Origin: Clostridium sp. 12(A)
Lineage (GTDB): Bacteria > Bacillota > Clostridia > Lachnospirales > Lachnospiraceae
DNA: 64,000 nucleotides
Assembly (NCBI GenBank): GCA_000526575.1
Contig: JAGI01000001.1
Coordinates: forward strand, 248,001-312,000
Direction of reading: 5' to 3'
Under the pieces are notes generated by a model. It was given only the letters and a program-made list of their open reading frames with translations. It was not told where the DNA came from and made no database searches. The position numbers and the translations under genes are program-made. This document shows positions 25,118-34,629 of this stretch, in pieces. Numbering within the stretch: position 1 is the first letter of the stretch; each line of letters starts with the position of its first letter.

Positions 25118-25215
25118 GGGGGTGTTGCAAGATGAAAAGAACCTACAAGACATGCTATTTAGACGTTTAATAAACACACGTGCCTTGTATGAAAATTTCA
25201 TTTTGTAACACCCCC
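25118..25215. repeat. 98-bp palindromic element, terminator or MITE-like
   Basis: The outer arms (25118-25137 and 25196-25215) pair at 18 of 20 positions (GGGGGTGTTGCAAGATGAAA with its partner). Inner bases (TACAAG / CTTGTA) extend the hairpin. A 12-codon frame starts at 25132 inside the arm. It lies between the convergent lipoprotein and GH4 genes, so it may terminate both; its size and perfection also fit a small non-autonomous element. Confidence 0.55.
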
Positions 25216-25272
25216 AGTTTTAAATATAGTTACTCCTGAGATAAAATAAACGCAGCCTGTTGTGCTTGGCTG

Positions 25273-26670
25273 TTATTTCCAGCCATCTGGCAGATATGCC
25301 ATGGTATTTGCGATCATATCATCGGCGAGAGTCTTGATTTCTTCCTCTGTGGCTCTTCCCTTTACCAGAGGATCGGCTAAAAAGGCATCGTAGACCAGAG
25401 AACGGTCGCAGGTAAGGGCAGCGTTTAAGATGCGCTCATGATTGTCTACGTGAGGCTTAATCAGCTCCAGAACATTCTCTGGGATAGCTCCGGCCACAAT
25501 AGGCTTAATGCTGTCACGGTCAAAGGCAGCGTTGGTCTCAACGATGGCATCTGCAGGGAGATTTGGAATCTGTAAATACGTATTGGGAATATTTACATTG
25601 CTGATGGTCCGCTCCAGGCCGCAGAGAGACTTGATTAAAAGAATTCCTTCCTCTCCCGATGGCTTTAATTCTATTTTTTCTTCTCCAGTGACCAGGCGGT
25701 GGCTCTTTTCCAGTCGTGTCTTTAAATCTTCTTTTCTCCATGCAACGGTAGTAAGATTGAATTTCCAGCTTTTTGTTGTTTCCGGATTTTTTAAATATTC
25801 ATCTCCTGGCATGAATTCAGCCAGGTGACGGTCACCGGCTGCTGCGATCAGGCCGTAGCGGCGGAATAAATCAAATTTCAGACGATGAGCACATTCAAAG
25901 GTACTGTTTGCCCAGTTCTTATCCGGCTCATTGTAGCCTTCTTCGTAATGAGAATCGATGTAATCGCGATAAACGGGGAATAAATCGATTCCTTTGTAGG
26001 AAGCCTGGTCAAACCATGTAAAGTGGTTGATACCAAGAACATTTACATGGATATCCTTTCGTTCCACATCCTTAAGACCGAGAAATTCTTCACAAATTCC
26101 CTTTAATACCTTCTGGGTGCCGAACACCTCGTGGCAGCAGCCAAAGGCCTTGATCTCCGGAAATACATGATACAGAGTTTTTACGCATAAGGACATTGGG
26201 TTTGTGTAGTTGATGACCCATGCCTTAGGTGCATATTCTTTTATGGCTTCGGCAATGGTAACAAATATAGGAATGGTGCGAAGAGCACGGATCATTCCGC
26301 CAGGGCCGGCAGTGTCGCCTACGGACTGATAGATGCCAAGTCTTTCCGGCAGATGAACGTCAGAAGCCATTTCATCAAAGGTACCTGGGAGAATAGAAAT
26401 CACTGCAAAATCGCATCCGGTCAAGGCATCCTTTAAAGAAGAGGAAGTTTCATACTTCCATTTCCCAATGGTGTCCTCTCTGGCTGAAAGCTGATTGCCG
26501 ATGATCTCGTTATTTTTAGAGGCAGACTCATCAATATCGTATAGCCGGATGGTACCGCTTAAGGAATCATCCATGGATAAGTCAGTCATAAAGGTCCAGG
26601 CCCAGCCTCTGGAGCCTCCGCCGATGTAGGCGATCTTTAAATCCGTGATCTTGTTATCAGAGTAATTCAT
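25273..26670 (-). CDS. GH4-family glycosidase, alpha-galacturonidase/alpha-glucosidase type (LplD-like)
   Basis: A 465-residue NAD- and metal-dependent GH4 enzyme. The nucleotide-binding motif is IAYIGGGSRGWAWTF (about residues 14-28). Other GH4 landmarks: DIDESASKNNE, GDTAGPGGMIRALRTIP, VINYTNPMSL and GCCHEVFG with the metal-binding Cys (about 177), then GINHFTWF with the metal His (about 208). Relatives such as LplD hydrolyse alpha-linked galacturonides; 6-phospho-glucosidases are other GH4 members. No phosphosugar transporter (PTS) is nearby, which favours a uronide-type substrate. It is divergent from an AraC regulator across a 28-bp palindrome. Confidence 0.88.
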   Translation of the reverse strand: MNYSDNKITDLKIAYIGGGSRGWAWTFMTDLSMDDSLSGTIRLYDIDESASKNNEIIGNQLSAREDTIGKWKYETSSSLKDALTGCDFAVISILPGTFDEMASDVHLPERLGIYQSVGDTAGPGGMIRALRTIPIFVTIAEAIKEYAPKAWVINYTNPMSLCVKTLYHVFPEIKAFGCCHEVFGTQKVLKGICEEFLGLKDVERKDIHVNVLGINHFTWFDQASYKGIDLFPVYRDYIDSHYEEGYNEPDKNWANSTFECAHRLKFDLFRRYGLIAAAGDRHLAEFMPGDEYLKNPETTKSWKFNLTTVAWRKEDLKTRLEKSHRLVTGEEKIELKPSGEEGILLIKSLCGLERTISNVNIPNTYLQIPNLPADAIVETNAAFDRDSIKPIVAGAIPENVLELIKPHVDNHERILNAALTCDRSLVYDAFLADPLVKGRATEEEIKTLADDMIANTMAYLPDGWK

Positions 26671-26720
26671 AAAAAGTTCCTCCTGTGGATTGGCTGTATG
26701 TTTGGGTATTTTCTTGGTCT

Positions 26721-26748
26721 CTATATTGCATATTATAATGCAATATAG
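26721..26748. promoter_or_regulatory. 28-bp palindrome between GH4 and AraC genes
   Basis: CTATATTGCAT, a 6-nt centre (ATTATA) and ATGCAATATAG form a perfect 11+11 inverted repeat about 50 bp upstream of the GH4 start. Its centre holds a TATAAT-like -10 in the + direction. It is probably an operator for one or both genes. Confidence 0.6.
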
Positions 26749-26820
26749 TATTATAAATCTTATATAATTGATGCTTTTTTAATAGAAATCGTACTTTTGG
26801 CTACTAATATGGAGGAAAGA

Positions 26821-27687
26821 GTGGATAAAATTATTTTTTCGGAAAGCATGGAAGGGGTCGCCATTGATCAGGTAGTGCGGGACCAGGAATTTTCCATGAC
26901 CATGAAGCATTTTCATGATACCTATGAGCTTTATTTTCTCCTGGAAGGAGAGCGGTATTATTTTATTGAGAAAGAAACTTATTTTGTGAAAGCAGGAGAC
27001 GTGGTCTTGATTAACCGGGAGCAGGTTCATAAAACAAGCCAGGCAGGAAGCGGAAAACATGACCGGATCCTGTTGCAGCTGAACGAAAAGGTTCTGGATC
27101 CCTGGTTAAAAAGTGCTGGCGTCTATACCCTGGGGCGTCTCTTTGGAGATTATTATGGCGTATTAAAGGTCTCGGAGCTGGAGTGGCAGGAGATGAACGC
27201 TCTTTTACTTGGAATCCGGGATGAGCTTAAGCAGCGTGGGGAGCGTTACGAGACCATGGTCCGCTTAAAGCTGTCTCAGATCCTTTTGCAAATTTACCGG
27301 ATTGGAAAGAAAAATGTGTTAAAGGAAATGCCGGCTCCCGTTCAGACAGCCAAGCATGGAAAGGTTCATGAGGTGGCAGAGTATTTGACCACCCATTGTG
27401 AGACTGGAGAGAGCTTAGAGGAGCTTGCCATGAGGTTTTTCATCAGTAAGTCCTATTTGAGCCGGATCTTTCGGGAGGTAACCGGGTTTTCCGTCAACGA
27501 ATACCGCAATCTGGCTAGAGTAAGAAAGGCAAAGGAGCTTCTTGGAAGCAGTGATTATTCTATTACGGAAATCTCAGGGCTTCTTGGTTTTGAAAGCGTG
27601 ACTTACTTTGAGCGGATTTTTAAAAAGCATGGGGATGAAACTCCATCTGCATACCGGAAAAAAGCCGGAAGAAGGGAATCCTTTTAA
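26821..27687 (+). CDS. AraC-family regulator with cupin sensor domain
   Basis: A 288-residue regulator. The N-terminal cupin is clear: MKHFHDTYELYFLLEGERYYFIE, GDVVLINREQVHKTSQAGSG and a helical linker to residue 180. The C-terminal HTH pair reads VAEYLTTHCETGESLEELAM, FISKSYLSRIFREVTGFSVNEYRNLARVRKAKELL and ITEISGLLGFESVTYFERIFKKHGDETPSAYRK. GGAGGAAAGA sits directly before the GTG at 26821; an ATG at 26809 would add four residues but its codons overlap that site. It probably activates the GH4 gene, its divergent neighbour, in response to a sugar. Confidence 0.9.
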   Translation: MDKIIFSESMEGVAIDQVVRDQEFSMTMKHFHDTYELYFLLEGERYYFIEKETYFVKAGDVVLINREQVHKTSQAGSGKHDRILLQLNEKVLDPWLKSAGVYTLGRLFGDYYGVLKVSELEWQEMNALLLGIRDELKQRGERYETMVRLKLSQILLQIYRIGKKNVLKEMPAPVQTAKHGKVHEVAEYLTTHCETGESLEELAMRFFISKSYLSRIFREVTGFSVNEYRNLARVRKAKELLGSSDYSITEISGLLGFESVTYFERIFKKHGDETPSAYRKKAGRRESF

Positions 27688-27715
27688 TCAGGACTCCCTT
27701 CTTTTTAGCTTTTCC

Positions 27716-28840
27716 TTATTTCTCCAAAGCCTCACATAAAGCAGTCAGGGCAAGCGCCTGGCCATATGCCATTGGCATAAGAAGAATATTCTTATAATGG
27801 TCTGCATCCATGCCGATTCCTGTTCCGGCTGATACGTTAAGAACGGTGCCGTCCTCGGATATATTATTACAGATGGCTTCAATTGCTTTGTCTGCTGCCT
27901 TTTTATAGGTATCGTCAAGGATGCCTGCTTTTACGCCCCGAAGCAGTCCGGCTGCAATGGCAGCAGAACCGGAAACCTCCTCATAGCTTGTCTCATCTGT
28001 AAGAACCGTATACCAGAGGCCGGAAGGTGCCTGAAGACGTAGCATTGCGTTTGCCTGAGCCTTAAAGGTATCGATGAAAAAGTCACGGACTCCCTGGCTC
28101 ATCTCCTCGCCGCAATCGTCTAAAAATTCCATAATTCCGTAAGTGAACCATGAGTTTCCCCGGCACCAGAAGATGCCTCCGAAGTTATCCATCTGATCAA
28201 AGCGGAAGCCGTGATGGAAGAGGCCGGTCCCTTTGTCAAATAAGTATTTGATATGGACAAGGAACTGATGGGTGGCCTCCTCTTTCCATTCCTTTTTATG
28301 TTCCTGGTGTCCCATATGATTTAAAAACAGGACAGACATAAACAGGGTATCCACCCAAATCTGACCTTCGTTTAAGTTAACTCCATTCCGGTCTCCGATG
28401 GCACTTGTGACGTGCTGGAAACCATTGTCCGGAGTCTTAGGAAGCTCATTCATCAGCCAGTCAGCCCGCTCCATTAGAAGCTTTTTCAAGTCCTGTGAGT
28501 TTGACAGTTTATCGCTGATATATGACAGAGGAAGAAAGGGAGCTGTCGTATTTATATTTTTTGAAGGAAGTCCACGCTCCATATGACCATGATACCAACG
28601 GTCAAAAAAGGGCAGATAACGGTCATCTCCATAAAAGTCCTGAAGTTTTTTCAGTCCATAAAGTCCAACACCCTGAGGCCAGTCCCACTCCTCGATTCCA
28701 AAGTCTCTTTGAATAATGCCTTTGCTTGTATCTGTGGAGCTGACAGTCTGGTCCTTGTCGTAATCACTGCCTCCCAGGTTCATAAGCTTTTCCACCACTA
28801 AATGGATTTTTTCTAGTAACTGTTCGTTTGACATTGTCAT
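27716..28840 (-). CDS. GH105-type unsaturated uronyl hydrolase (YteR/YesR-like), copy 1
   Basis: A 374-residue enzyme of the GH88/GH105 alpha/alpha-barrel type. It hydrates and releases the unsaturated uronic acid left at the non-reducing end of lyase products. Visible motifs: EWDWPQGVGLYGLKKL, EGQIWVDTLFMSVLFL (the conserved acid of YteR-type enzymes lies in this WVDTLFM segment), FWCRGNSWFTYGIMEF (RGNSW) and MPMAYGQALAL. There is no signal peptide. The ATG overlaps the stop of the YesN-type regulator (ATGA), so it is in an operon with the kinase and regulator. A paralogue is at 47269. The exact uronide is unknown. Confidence 0.92.
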   Translation of the reverse strand: MTMSNEQLLEKIHLVVEKLMNLGGSDYDKDQTVSSTDTSKGIIQRDFGIEEWDWPQGVGLYGLKKLQDFYGDDRYLPFFDRWYHGHMERGLPSKNINTTAPFLPLSYISDKLSNSQDLKKLLMERADWLMNELPKTPDNGFQHVTSAIGDRNGVNLNEGQIWVDTLFMSVLFLNHMGHQEHKKEWKEEATHQFLVHIKYLFDKGTGLFHHGFRFDQMDNFGGIFWCRGNSWFTYGIMEFLDDCGEEMSQGVRDFFIDTFKAQANAMLRLQAPSGLWYTVLTDETSYEEVSGSAAIAAGLLRGVKAGILDDTYKKAADKAIEAICNNISEDGTVLNVSAGTGIGMDADHYKNILLMPMAYGQALALTALCEALEK

Positions 28841-30375
28841 GATTCTCCTTTTTGTGTGTGATTCCTGTTTGTCTTTAATGTTTCAATATATTCGGTCGGC
28901 GGAAGGCCGGTATACCGCTTAAATACCTGACTGAAGTACTGAGGATTGCTGCCAAAGCCCACTTGTCTGGCAATGTGCTTTACGTTGTCATTATGATAAA
29001 AGGTCATAAGGCGTATGGCTTCTTCCATTCGCTCCTTATTAAGATAGTCGGAAAAGCGCATTCCTTCTTCCTTAATAAACTGCTTGCTTAAGTATCCCAC
29101 ACTTACGAACAGATAATTCTCAGCCAGCCATTTTAAGGATAAATTCTCAGAATCTAAGTGTTCCCTGATATAAGTTTTTAATATGGAGATGTTGGAGCTG
29201 ATTTTATGGGTGCCGGAACCTTCCGTTTTTTGCACCATGACTACGGAAAGAAGTTCTCTGATGCCCTGTACGGAATTGCAGGAATAAAGGCGTCTGAAAA
29301 AATCGCAGGCAGCATCCGTAGGAAGCTTCTCCTGTTCCACACCGCTTTGTAGAAACAGACCTAAGGCAAGATTTCTTGCAGTATTTAAGGGCATGGAATC
29401 TATGAAAACAGAAGCCAGGAGTGCTGTTTTTTGTAAGGTATTTTCAGCTGAGGTGATAGAGTCCTCCAGTCGGCTGATCATCCAGGGGGAAGCTATGTGA
29501 TTTTTGATCTCATGAGAAAAGCCATCCTCCTTTACCAGTAGAATGCGCTCAAACCGGGAGATCTTAGAAAGTATTTCATGGAACAGTTTTTCTGCAGATT
29601 CCTTATGAATAAATTCCGTTTCAAAGGTAACGGACTGACCGGGATATTTAAGCTTAGTGATCTGGCGTTCCATCTCCTCTTGAATGGCAAGGGTGGAAGC
29701 AGGGAAGATCATTACTGCAGTATTTTTTACGTAAAGTATGGAAAAAAACAGAGGAATCTTAGCCGCCTCCAAAATCCGTTTCATATCACAGGCAAAGCTT
29801 TTTAAATAGCTTTCCTCCACAAAAGAGCAGATGCAGGCATACTGGCATTCCTTTGGAAAGGATAGAAAGCCCTGATATTTGCGAAAAACAGGAGAGAAGC
29901 AGTCCTGATGCTCCAGTGCTTCCATAATAAAGCTCTGCTCCAGCGGGAAATGAAGGCTTTTTAAGAAATGATCCTGCTGGAGCTTTCGGTTCTCCTCTTC
30001 AATCAGCCGTTCCTTTCTCACAGAAACAAGAGATTCGATTAATTCATTTTTGTCTGTAGGCTTTAACAGATAGTAGCGGACACCGTATTTCATGGCCTGC
30101 TTTGCGTATTCAAAATCATTGTATCCGGAAAGGAGGATAAAGGTGATTTTGGAATCGGATTTTATGGAGCGGTCAATCAGGTCAAGTCCGTTTAAAATCG
30201 GCATCCGGATATCGGTAATCACTACATCCGGATACTCATCGCAAATAATATCGTATGCTTCCATGCCGTTCTTTGCCGTAGCGATCAGCTGATAGCCCAG
30301 GGATTCATAGTCGATCATCTGGGAGAGGGCTTCTCGAATAATCTGTTCGTCATCTACTATCATCAGTCTCAGCAT
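28837..30375 (-). CDS. YesN-type response regulator with AraC output domain
   Basis: A 512-residue regulator. The receiver domain (residues 1-120) has DDE acidic residues in MIVDDEQIIREAL, phosphoacceptor Asp in VVITDIRMPILNG and Lys in RYYLLKPTDKNEL. The long middle part (about 130-400) has no recognised domain. AraC-type HTHs close the protein (ENLSLKWLAENYLFVSVGYL, then VKHIARQVGFGSNPQYFSQVFKRYTGLPPTEY). AGGAGGTTTGAT precedes the ATG at 30375; an upstream in-frame start lies inside the kinase gene. It is 1 bp from the kinase stop, so it pairs with it. Confidence 0.94.
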   Translation of the reverse strand: MLRLMIVDDEQIIREALSQMIDYESLGYQLIATAKNGMEAYDIICDEYPDVVITDIRMPILNGLDLIDRSIKSDSKITFILLSGYNDFEYAKQAMKYGVRYYLLKPTDKNELIESLVSVRKERLIEEENRKLQQDHFLKSLHFPLEQSFIMEALEHQDCFSPVFRKYQGFLSFPKECQYACICSFVEESYLKSFACDMKRILEAAKIPLFFSILYVKNTAVMIFPASTLAIQEEMERQITKLKYPGQSVTFETEFIHKESAEKLFHEILSKISRFERILLVKEDGFSHEIKNHIASPWMISRLEDSITSAENTLQKTALLASVFIDSMPLNTARNLALGLFLQSGVEQEKLPTDAACDFFRRLYSCNSVQGIRELLSVVMVQKTEGSGTHKISSNISILKTYIREHLDSENLSLKWLAENYLFVSVGYLSKQFIKEEGMRFSDYLNKERMEEAIRLMTFYHNDNVKHIARQVGFGSNPQYFSQVFKRYTGLPPTEYIETLKTNRNHTQKGES

Positions 30376-30376
30376 A

Positions 30377-32137
30377 TCAAACCTCCTGTTCCTTTGGAAT
30401 GGACAGCATGACAACCGCCTTTCCACCCTTGTTGTAAAATTTCAGTCCGTAATTGTCTCCGTAAAGCAGTTTTAACCGGGAATTGATATTGAGGAGTCCC
30501 ACGCCAGAACCCTGGGGGGTTATTTCCCTGTTTTCTATTTTCTGTAACAGGTCCTCTTCAAACTGAGAGCCTGTATTTGAAACCTGAATCTGATAGTCCT
30601 TTTCCATTTCCTGAATGGTGACCCGTATCCGGCATAGCTCATCCGTATCCTCCATGGCATGCTTTAGAGCATTTTCCACAAGGGGCTGGATGCAGAGCTT
30701 TGGTACAAATATCTGAGAGGTCTTTTCCGGGGTATCCAGTTCAAAATGAAGCCTGTCCTTAAATCGTATCTCCTGAATCCTGATATAGTCGGACAGCACT
30801 TTTAGTTCCTCGGATAATGGAATGATATCCTTTTGATCTGCAATGGAAGCCCGGAACAAGTTACCAAGGGAACGTACCATAACAGAGATATCATCGGCAC
30901 CGTACTTTTGTGCCATCCAGTTAATGGTGTCCAGAGTGTTGTATAAAAAATGAGGATTGATCTGCTGCTGAAGCATCTTAATGGCAGAATCTCTCACAAG
31001 AAGCTGCTTGTCATAATTTTCATCCCGAAGGACCTTTACGCTGTGGGTCATCTCATCAAAGCTCCGATGAAGCTGTCCGATCTCATCCTGACGGCTGTCG
31101 TAATCATAGCATTTGATGTTGCAGGCAGGTGCTTCTCCGCTGCCAAAGCATTTGATTTTTTCAATGAGATAATCCAGGTGGCGGAAGATATGGCGGAAAA
31201 TAATATTTACCAAAACGCCGGTCACTGCTATGATGCAGAAGGTGAACAGGAATATCTGCATGCTGACCATACGGATTCCGTAAAACAAGGGGTCATAATC
31301 CCGGAAATACAGATAATCCCATTTGGTATAAGGAATTTGACCGTTTATGATAAATTCCTTATTGTTGTCAATGGTAGCTATGGTATAGGTATTTTCCAGT
31401 TTTTTGCTTTCTTCTATCAACTGGAGACATAATTCATCATGAAATGGCTTTGCCGGATAGATCCGCTTGTTTCCTGACATAAGGACAAAATTGGAGTTTT
31501 CCGATAAGCTGCCGGAATTCATCAGGCCATCTTCAATCATCTTATCCATATCAACGGTAATGTAAAGCTCTCCAATCTTTTTTAAGCTTAAATATTTCAG
31601 CTTTAGAATCTGTCTGGCACAGACCGTATTGGGACCTGGCTGTATGCTGGAGGCCCAGATGGATCTGCCTTTTAAAGAATCCAGTCTTTGATTGAGCCCT
31701 TTTACATCAAACTGAAGGATTTCATCAGAGCTTCCCATACAGATATTTGTTCCGTCCTTTAGGATAATATTGATGGAACGGATATAACTGCTTCGGTAAA
31801 TATAGGTATAAAGCTGCTGGTAAATATCCCTGCGGGCTAAGGCCCGCCTGTTGCTGTAAGGATTTTCAGAGAGAAATGACAAGTTGTTTTGTATGGTCTG
31901 ATCCCCAATGAGGCTGTCTGTAATATTCTCTACCATCTGCATCTCTGATTCCAAATAGGTGGTCACGTGGTTTAAGGAATTTGCATTGGTCTGATAAAGT
32001 TCCTCATTGTAACGGGACGTTAAAATTTTAATACTAAAAAAGAAAGTAATGCAGAGTGCCAGCATGGACATTAAAAAAACAGTCAGTATTTTTTTATATA
32101 AAGATAGGTTGTTAAACCATAGGATACACCGATTCAT
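30377..32137 (-). CDS. YesM-type sensor histidine kinase
   Basis: A 586-residue membrane kinase. Membrane helices at about residues 18-38 and 291-313 enclose a large extracellular sensor region. HAMP follows, then the His_kinase domain with INPHFLYNTLDTINWMA (about 388-404), the phosphoacceptor His in NPHFLYN, and an ATPase domain with VPKLCIQPLVENALKHAME and GSGVGLLNINSRL. This is the LytS/YesM type used by clostridia to sense extracellular oligosaccharides. It forms an operon with the YesN-type regulator and GH105 and is divergent from the transporter operon at 32321. Likely signal: a breakdown product of the glycan. Confidence 0.94.
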   Translation of the reverse strand: MNRCILWFNNLSLYKKILTVFLMSMLALCITFFFSIKILTSRYNEELYQTNANSLNHVTTYLESEMQMVENITDSLIGDQTIQNNLSFLSENPYSNRRALARRDIYQQLYTYIYRSSYIRSINIILKDGTNICMGSSDEILQFDVKGLNQRLDSLKGRSIWASSIQPGPNTVCARQILKLKYLSLKKIGELYITVDMDKMIEDGLMNSGSLSENSNFVLMSGNKRIYPAKPFHDELCLQLIEESKKLENTYTIATIDNNKEFIINGQIPYTKWDYLYFRDYDPLFYGIRMVSMQIFLFTFCIIAVTGVLVNIIFRHIFRHLDYLIEKIKCFGSGEAPACNIKCYDYDSRQDEIGQLHRSFDEMTHSVKVLRDENYDKQLLVRDSAIKMLQQQINPHFLYNTLDTINWMAQKYGADDISVMVRSLGNLFRASIADQKDIIPLSEELKVLSDYIRIQEIRFKDRLHFELDTPEKTSQIFVPKLCIQPLVENALKHAMEDTDELCRIRVTIQEMEKDYQIQVSNTGSQFEEDLLQKIENREITPQGSGVGLLNINSRLKLLYGDNYGLKFYNKGGKAVVMLSIPKEQEV

Positions 32138-32265
32138 AAAATATGACCTCTCTTCCTGACAGTATTATATAGTAAAAATGTAAAAAAATAAATTGAATTT
32201 CGACATATAATTACAAAAAGCTGTTTTTTTAACCACAAAAAGCCATATTTTAACTTTACCGTTGT

Positions 32266-32297
32266 GCATATTTGACATATGATGTGGTTACCATAAT
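32266..32297 (+). promoter_or_regulatory. Candidate promoter of the transporter operon
   Basis: GCATAT at 32266-32271 lies 26 bp before CATAAT (32292-32297), the same offset as GCATAG to TATAAT at two other promoters in this locus. TTGACA at 32272-32277 with TAATTA at 32294 (16-bp spacer) is an alternative housekeeping reading. Confidence 0.45.
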
Positions 32298-32320
32298 TAA
32301 ATCGAAAGGGAGGTTTTACA

Positions 32321-33667
32321 ATGAAAAAAAGACTTTTAGCAACAACTCTTGCTGCACTATTAGCAGCAACATCTTTAGCTGCATGTGGTTCCAAGACAGA
32401 GACCAAGGACACACAGACAACCGGAGCTACTTCTGCAGCAGAAACCACAAAAGCAGCTGACACAACCGCAGCAGCAGGTGGCAAGGTAACATTAAATCTC
32501 AGCTGGTGGGGTAACCAGACGAGAAACGACGTAACCAAAAAAGCAGTTGATCTTTACATGAGCCAGAATCCAAACGTGGATATCAAGGTTGAATTTACTG
32601 ACTGGTCCGGTTACTGGGATAAGCTTTCAGCAATGGCAGCTGGCGGAAATCTGCCGGATATCGTTCAGATGGACTATTCTTACTTAAACCAGTACCAAAA
32701 GAGCGGACAGCTTGCTGATCTTTCTGAGTTCATCTCAACTGGAGCCATCGACACAACAAAGATTCCAGAGAGCATTATTGAAAGTGGCTCCATCGACGGA
32801 AAATGCTATGCAATCAGCCTTGGAAGCAACGCTCCTATGATGCTTTATGATAAAGCTATCGTTGAGAAGGCTGGCGTAACAATCCCAGATCAGATGACTA
32901 TGGATCAATTATACGACATCTCCAAAACAATATACGAAAAAACTGGCACAAAAACTCTTTATGATGGTGGAATCAACATGATGCAGATCATGGCAAGAGC
33001 AAATGGTTCTCATCTGTTTGATGAATTAACAGCTGGAAAAGAAGATTCCATGAAGATTTACTTCAACACCATGGAGAAATTCGCAAAAGCTGATTTCAGC
33101 ATCTCTGCTGACCTTCTTGCTGAGAAGAACCCAGACGTTGTTGAAACAAAGCCAATCATTGATTCTTCCACATGGAACGACTTCTTATTATCCAACCAGT
33201 ATATCAGTGTATCCAAAACTGCTGGAAGAGATTTAGGAATTACCATGTTCCCAACATTAACCGATGCGAAATCACAGCCAATTTATTTAAAGCCAAGTAT
33301 GTTCTTCTCAATTGCTGAATCTTCCAAGAACAAAGAAGAAGCAGCGAAGTTCCTTGACTGGTTCACAAACAGCACCGAAGCAAATGACATTCTTCTTGCA
33401 GAAAGAGGAATTCCCATTAACTCTGCAGTAGCAGATGAAATCAAACCAAAGGCAGATGAAATCGCACAGCATGTATTTGACTACGTAGCAAAGGTTTCTG
33501 AAGTTGCAACACCAATTGATGCTCCAGATCCATCTGGTAAGGGCGAAGTAGAAGCATTAGGAAAGACAGTTGTAGAGGCAGTTCGTTACGGCGATGCCAC
33601 TGCAGACGATGCTGTTGCTCAGTTCGTACCGGAAGCTAAGAGAATTCTGGAAGAAGCAGCGAAATAG
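32321..33667 (+). CDS. ABC sugar transporter substrate-binding lipoprotein (CUT1)
   Basis: A 448-residue lipoprotein that would bind an oligosaccharide outside the cell and pass it to the permeases encoded next. The signal peptide ends in lipobox LAAC (Cys22); a Thr/Ala-rich linker follows to about residue 53. The binding-protein fold is typical: LNLSWWGNQTRNDVTKKAVD, GNLPDIVQMDYSYLNQY, then FFSIAESSKNKEEAAKFLDW. Among YesO-like binding proteins. GGGAGG precedes the ATG. No ATPase is encoded here, so a shared MsmX-type ATPase elsewhere is likely. Confidence 0.95.
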   Translation: MKKRLLATTLAALLAATSLAACGSKTETKDTQTTGATSAAETTKAADTTAAAGGKVTLNLSWWGNQTRNDVTKKAVDLYMSQNPNVDIKVEFTDWSGYWDKLSAMAAGGNLPDIVQMDYSYLNQYQKSGQLADLSEFISTGAIDTTKIPESIIESGSIDGKCYAISLGSNAPMMLYDKAIVEKAGVTIPDQMTMDQLYDISKTIYEKTGTKTLYDGGINMMQIMARANGSHLFDELTAGKEDSMKIYFNTMEKFAKADFSISADLLAEKNPDVVETKPIIDSSTWNDFLLSNQYISVSKTAGRDLGITMFPTLTDAKSQPIYLKPSMFFSIAESSKNKEEAAKFLDWFTNSTEANDILLAERGIPINSAVADEIKPKADEIAQHVFDYVAKVSEVATPIDAPDPSGKGEVEALGKTVVEAVRYGDATADDAVAQFVPEAKRILEEAAK

Positions 33668-33693
33668 CAGTTAGAAAGTCTGGAGGGGATATC

Positions 33694-34623
33694 ATGAAGA
33701 ACAATCAGATGACCCCTAAGAGAAAAGAGACATTGGCTCAGGTATTAAACAAACCGAAGGTTGCAGGATATGTATTTATCCTGCCCTTCATTATAGGATT
33801 CCTTGCATTCCTTGCCGTTCCAATGATTCTGTCCTTAGGGTTTTCATTTACCAGATACAACATATTGAAGACACCGGTTTTTATAGGTCTGGAAAATTAC
33901 AGAACCATGTTTTTTGGAGATCCAAAGTTTTGGAAAGTATTCGGAGTAACCATGTACTACGTTCTGTTTTCGGTTCCTCTCCGGCTTATCATGGCTCTTG
34001 CAGTTGCCATGCTGCTAGTAAAGAGTACTAAATTATCTGGTTTTTACCGGGCAGTTTACTATCTGCCTTCCATCATTGGTTCCAGTGTTGCCGTTGCAAT
34101 TCTTTGGAAGAGAATGTTTGCCAGTGATGGTGTTATCAATGCACTTATGAAAATTATTGGACTACCATCTGATATTGCATGGCTTGGAAGAACAGATACC
34201 GCAATCTGGACTCTGATCATATTGGCAATCTGGCAGTTTGGTTCGTCCATGCTTATATTCTTATCAGGTCTTAAGCAGATTTCAGTCAGTCTTTATGAGG
34301 CTGCTACCGTAGACGGTGCCAATGGTTTTCAGCGTTTCTTTAAAATTACGCTTCCCATGCTGACACCAACCATTTTCTTTAACCTGATCAACCAGCTGAT
34401 CAATGGTTTTATGGCATTCACCCAAAGTTACATTATCACTCAGGGAAAACCCAGAGACACCACACTGTTCTATACGGTTTATATGTATCAGAACTCCTTT
34501 ACTTATAATAAGCTGGGATACGGCTGTGCCATGGCATGGTTCATGGTGTTTGTAGTAGGGCTTCTGACTCTGGTACTATTTAAGACCCAGAAGAAGTGGG
34601 TACATTATGAAGCAGAAGGGTGA
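33694..34623 (+). CDS. ABC sugar transporter permease, YesP/LplB-like subunit 1
   Basis: A 309-residue integral membrane protein with six predicted helices. The inner-membrane EAA loop reads YEAATVDGANGFQRFFKITLPML (about residues 203-225), the contact point for the ATPase. AGGAGGGGATATC-type bases (TGGAGGGGATATC) precede the ATG. It belongs to the operon of the binding protein at 32321 and the permease at 34630. Confidence 0.95.
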   Translation: MKNNQMTPKRKETLAQVLNKPKVAGYVFILPFIIGFLAFLAVPMILSLGFSFTRYNILKTPVFIGLENYRTMFFGDPKFWKVFGVTMYYVLFSVPLRLIMALAVAMLLVKSTKLSGFYRAVYYLPSIIGSSVAVAILWKRMFASDGVINALMKIIGLPSDIAWLGRTDTAIWTLIILAIWQFGSSMLIFLSGLKQISVSLYEAATVDGANGFQRFFKITLPMLTPTIFFNLINQLINGFMAFTQSYIITQGKPRDTTLFYTVYMYQNSFTYNKLGYGCAMAWFMVFVVGLLTLVLFKTQKKWVHYEAEG

Positions 34624-34629
34624 TGAAAT

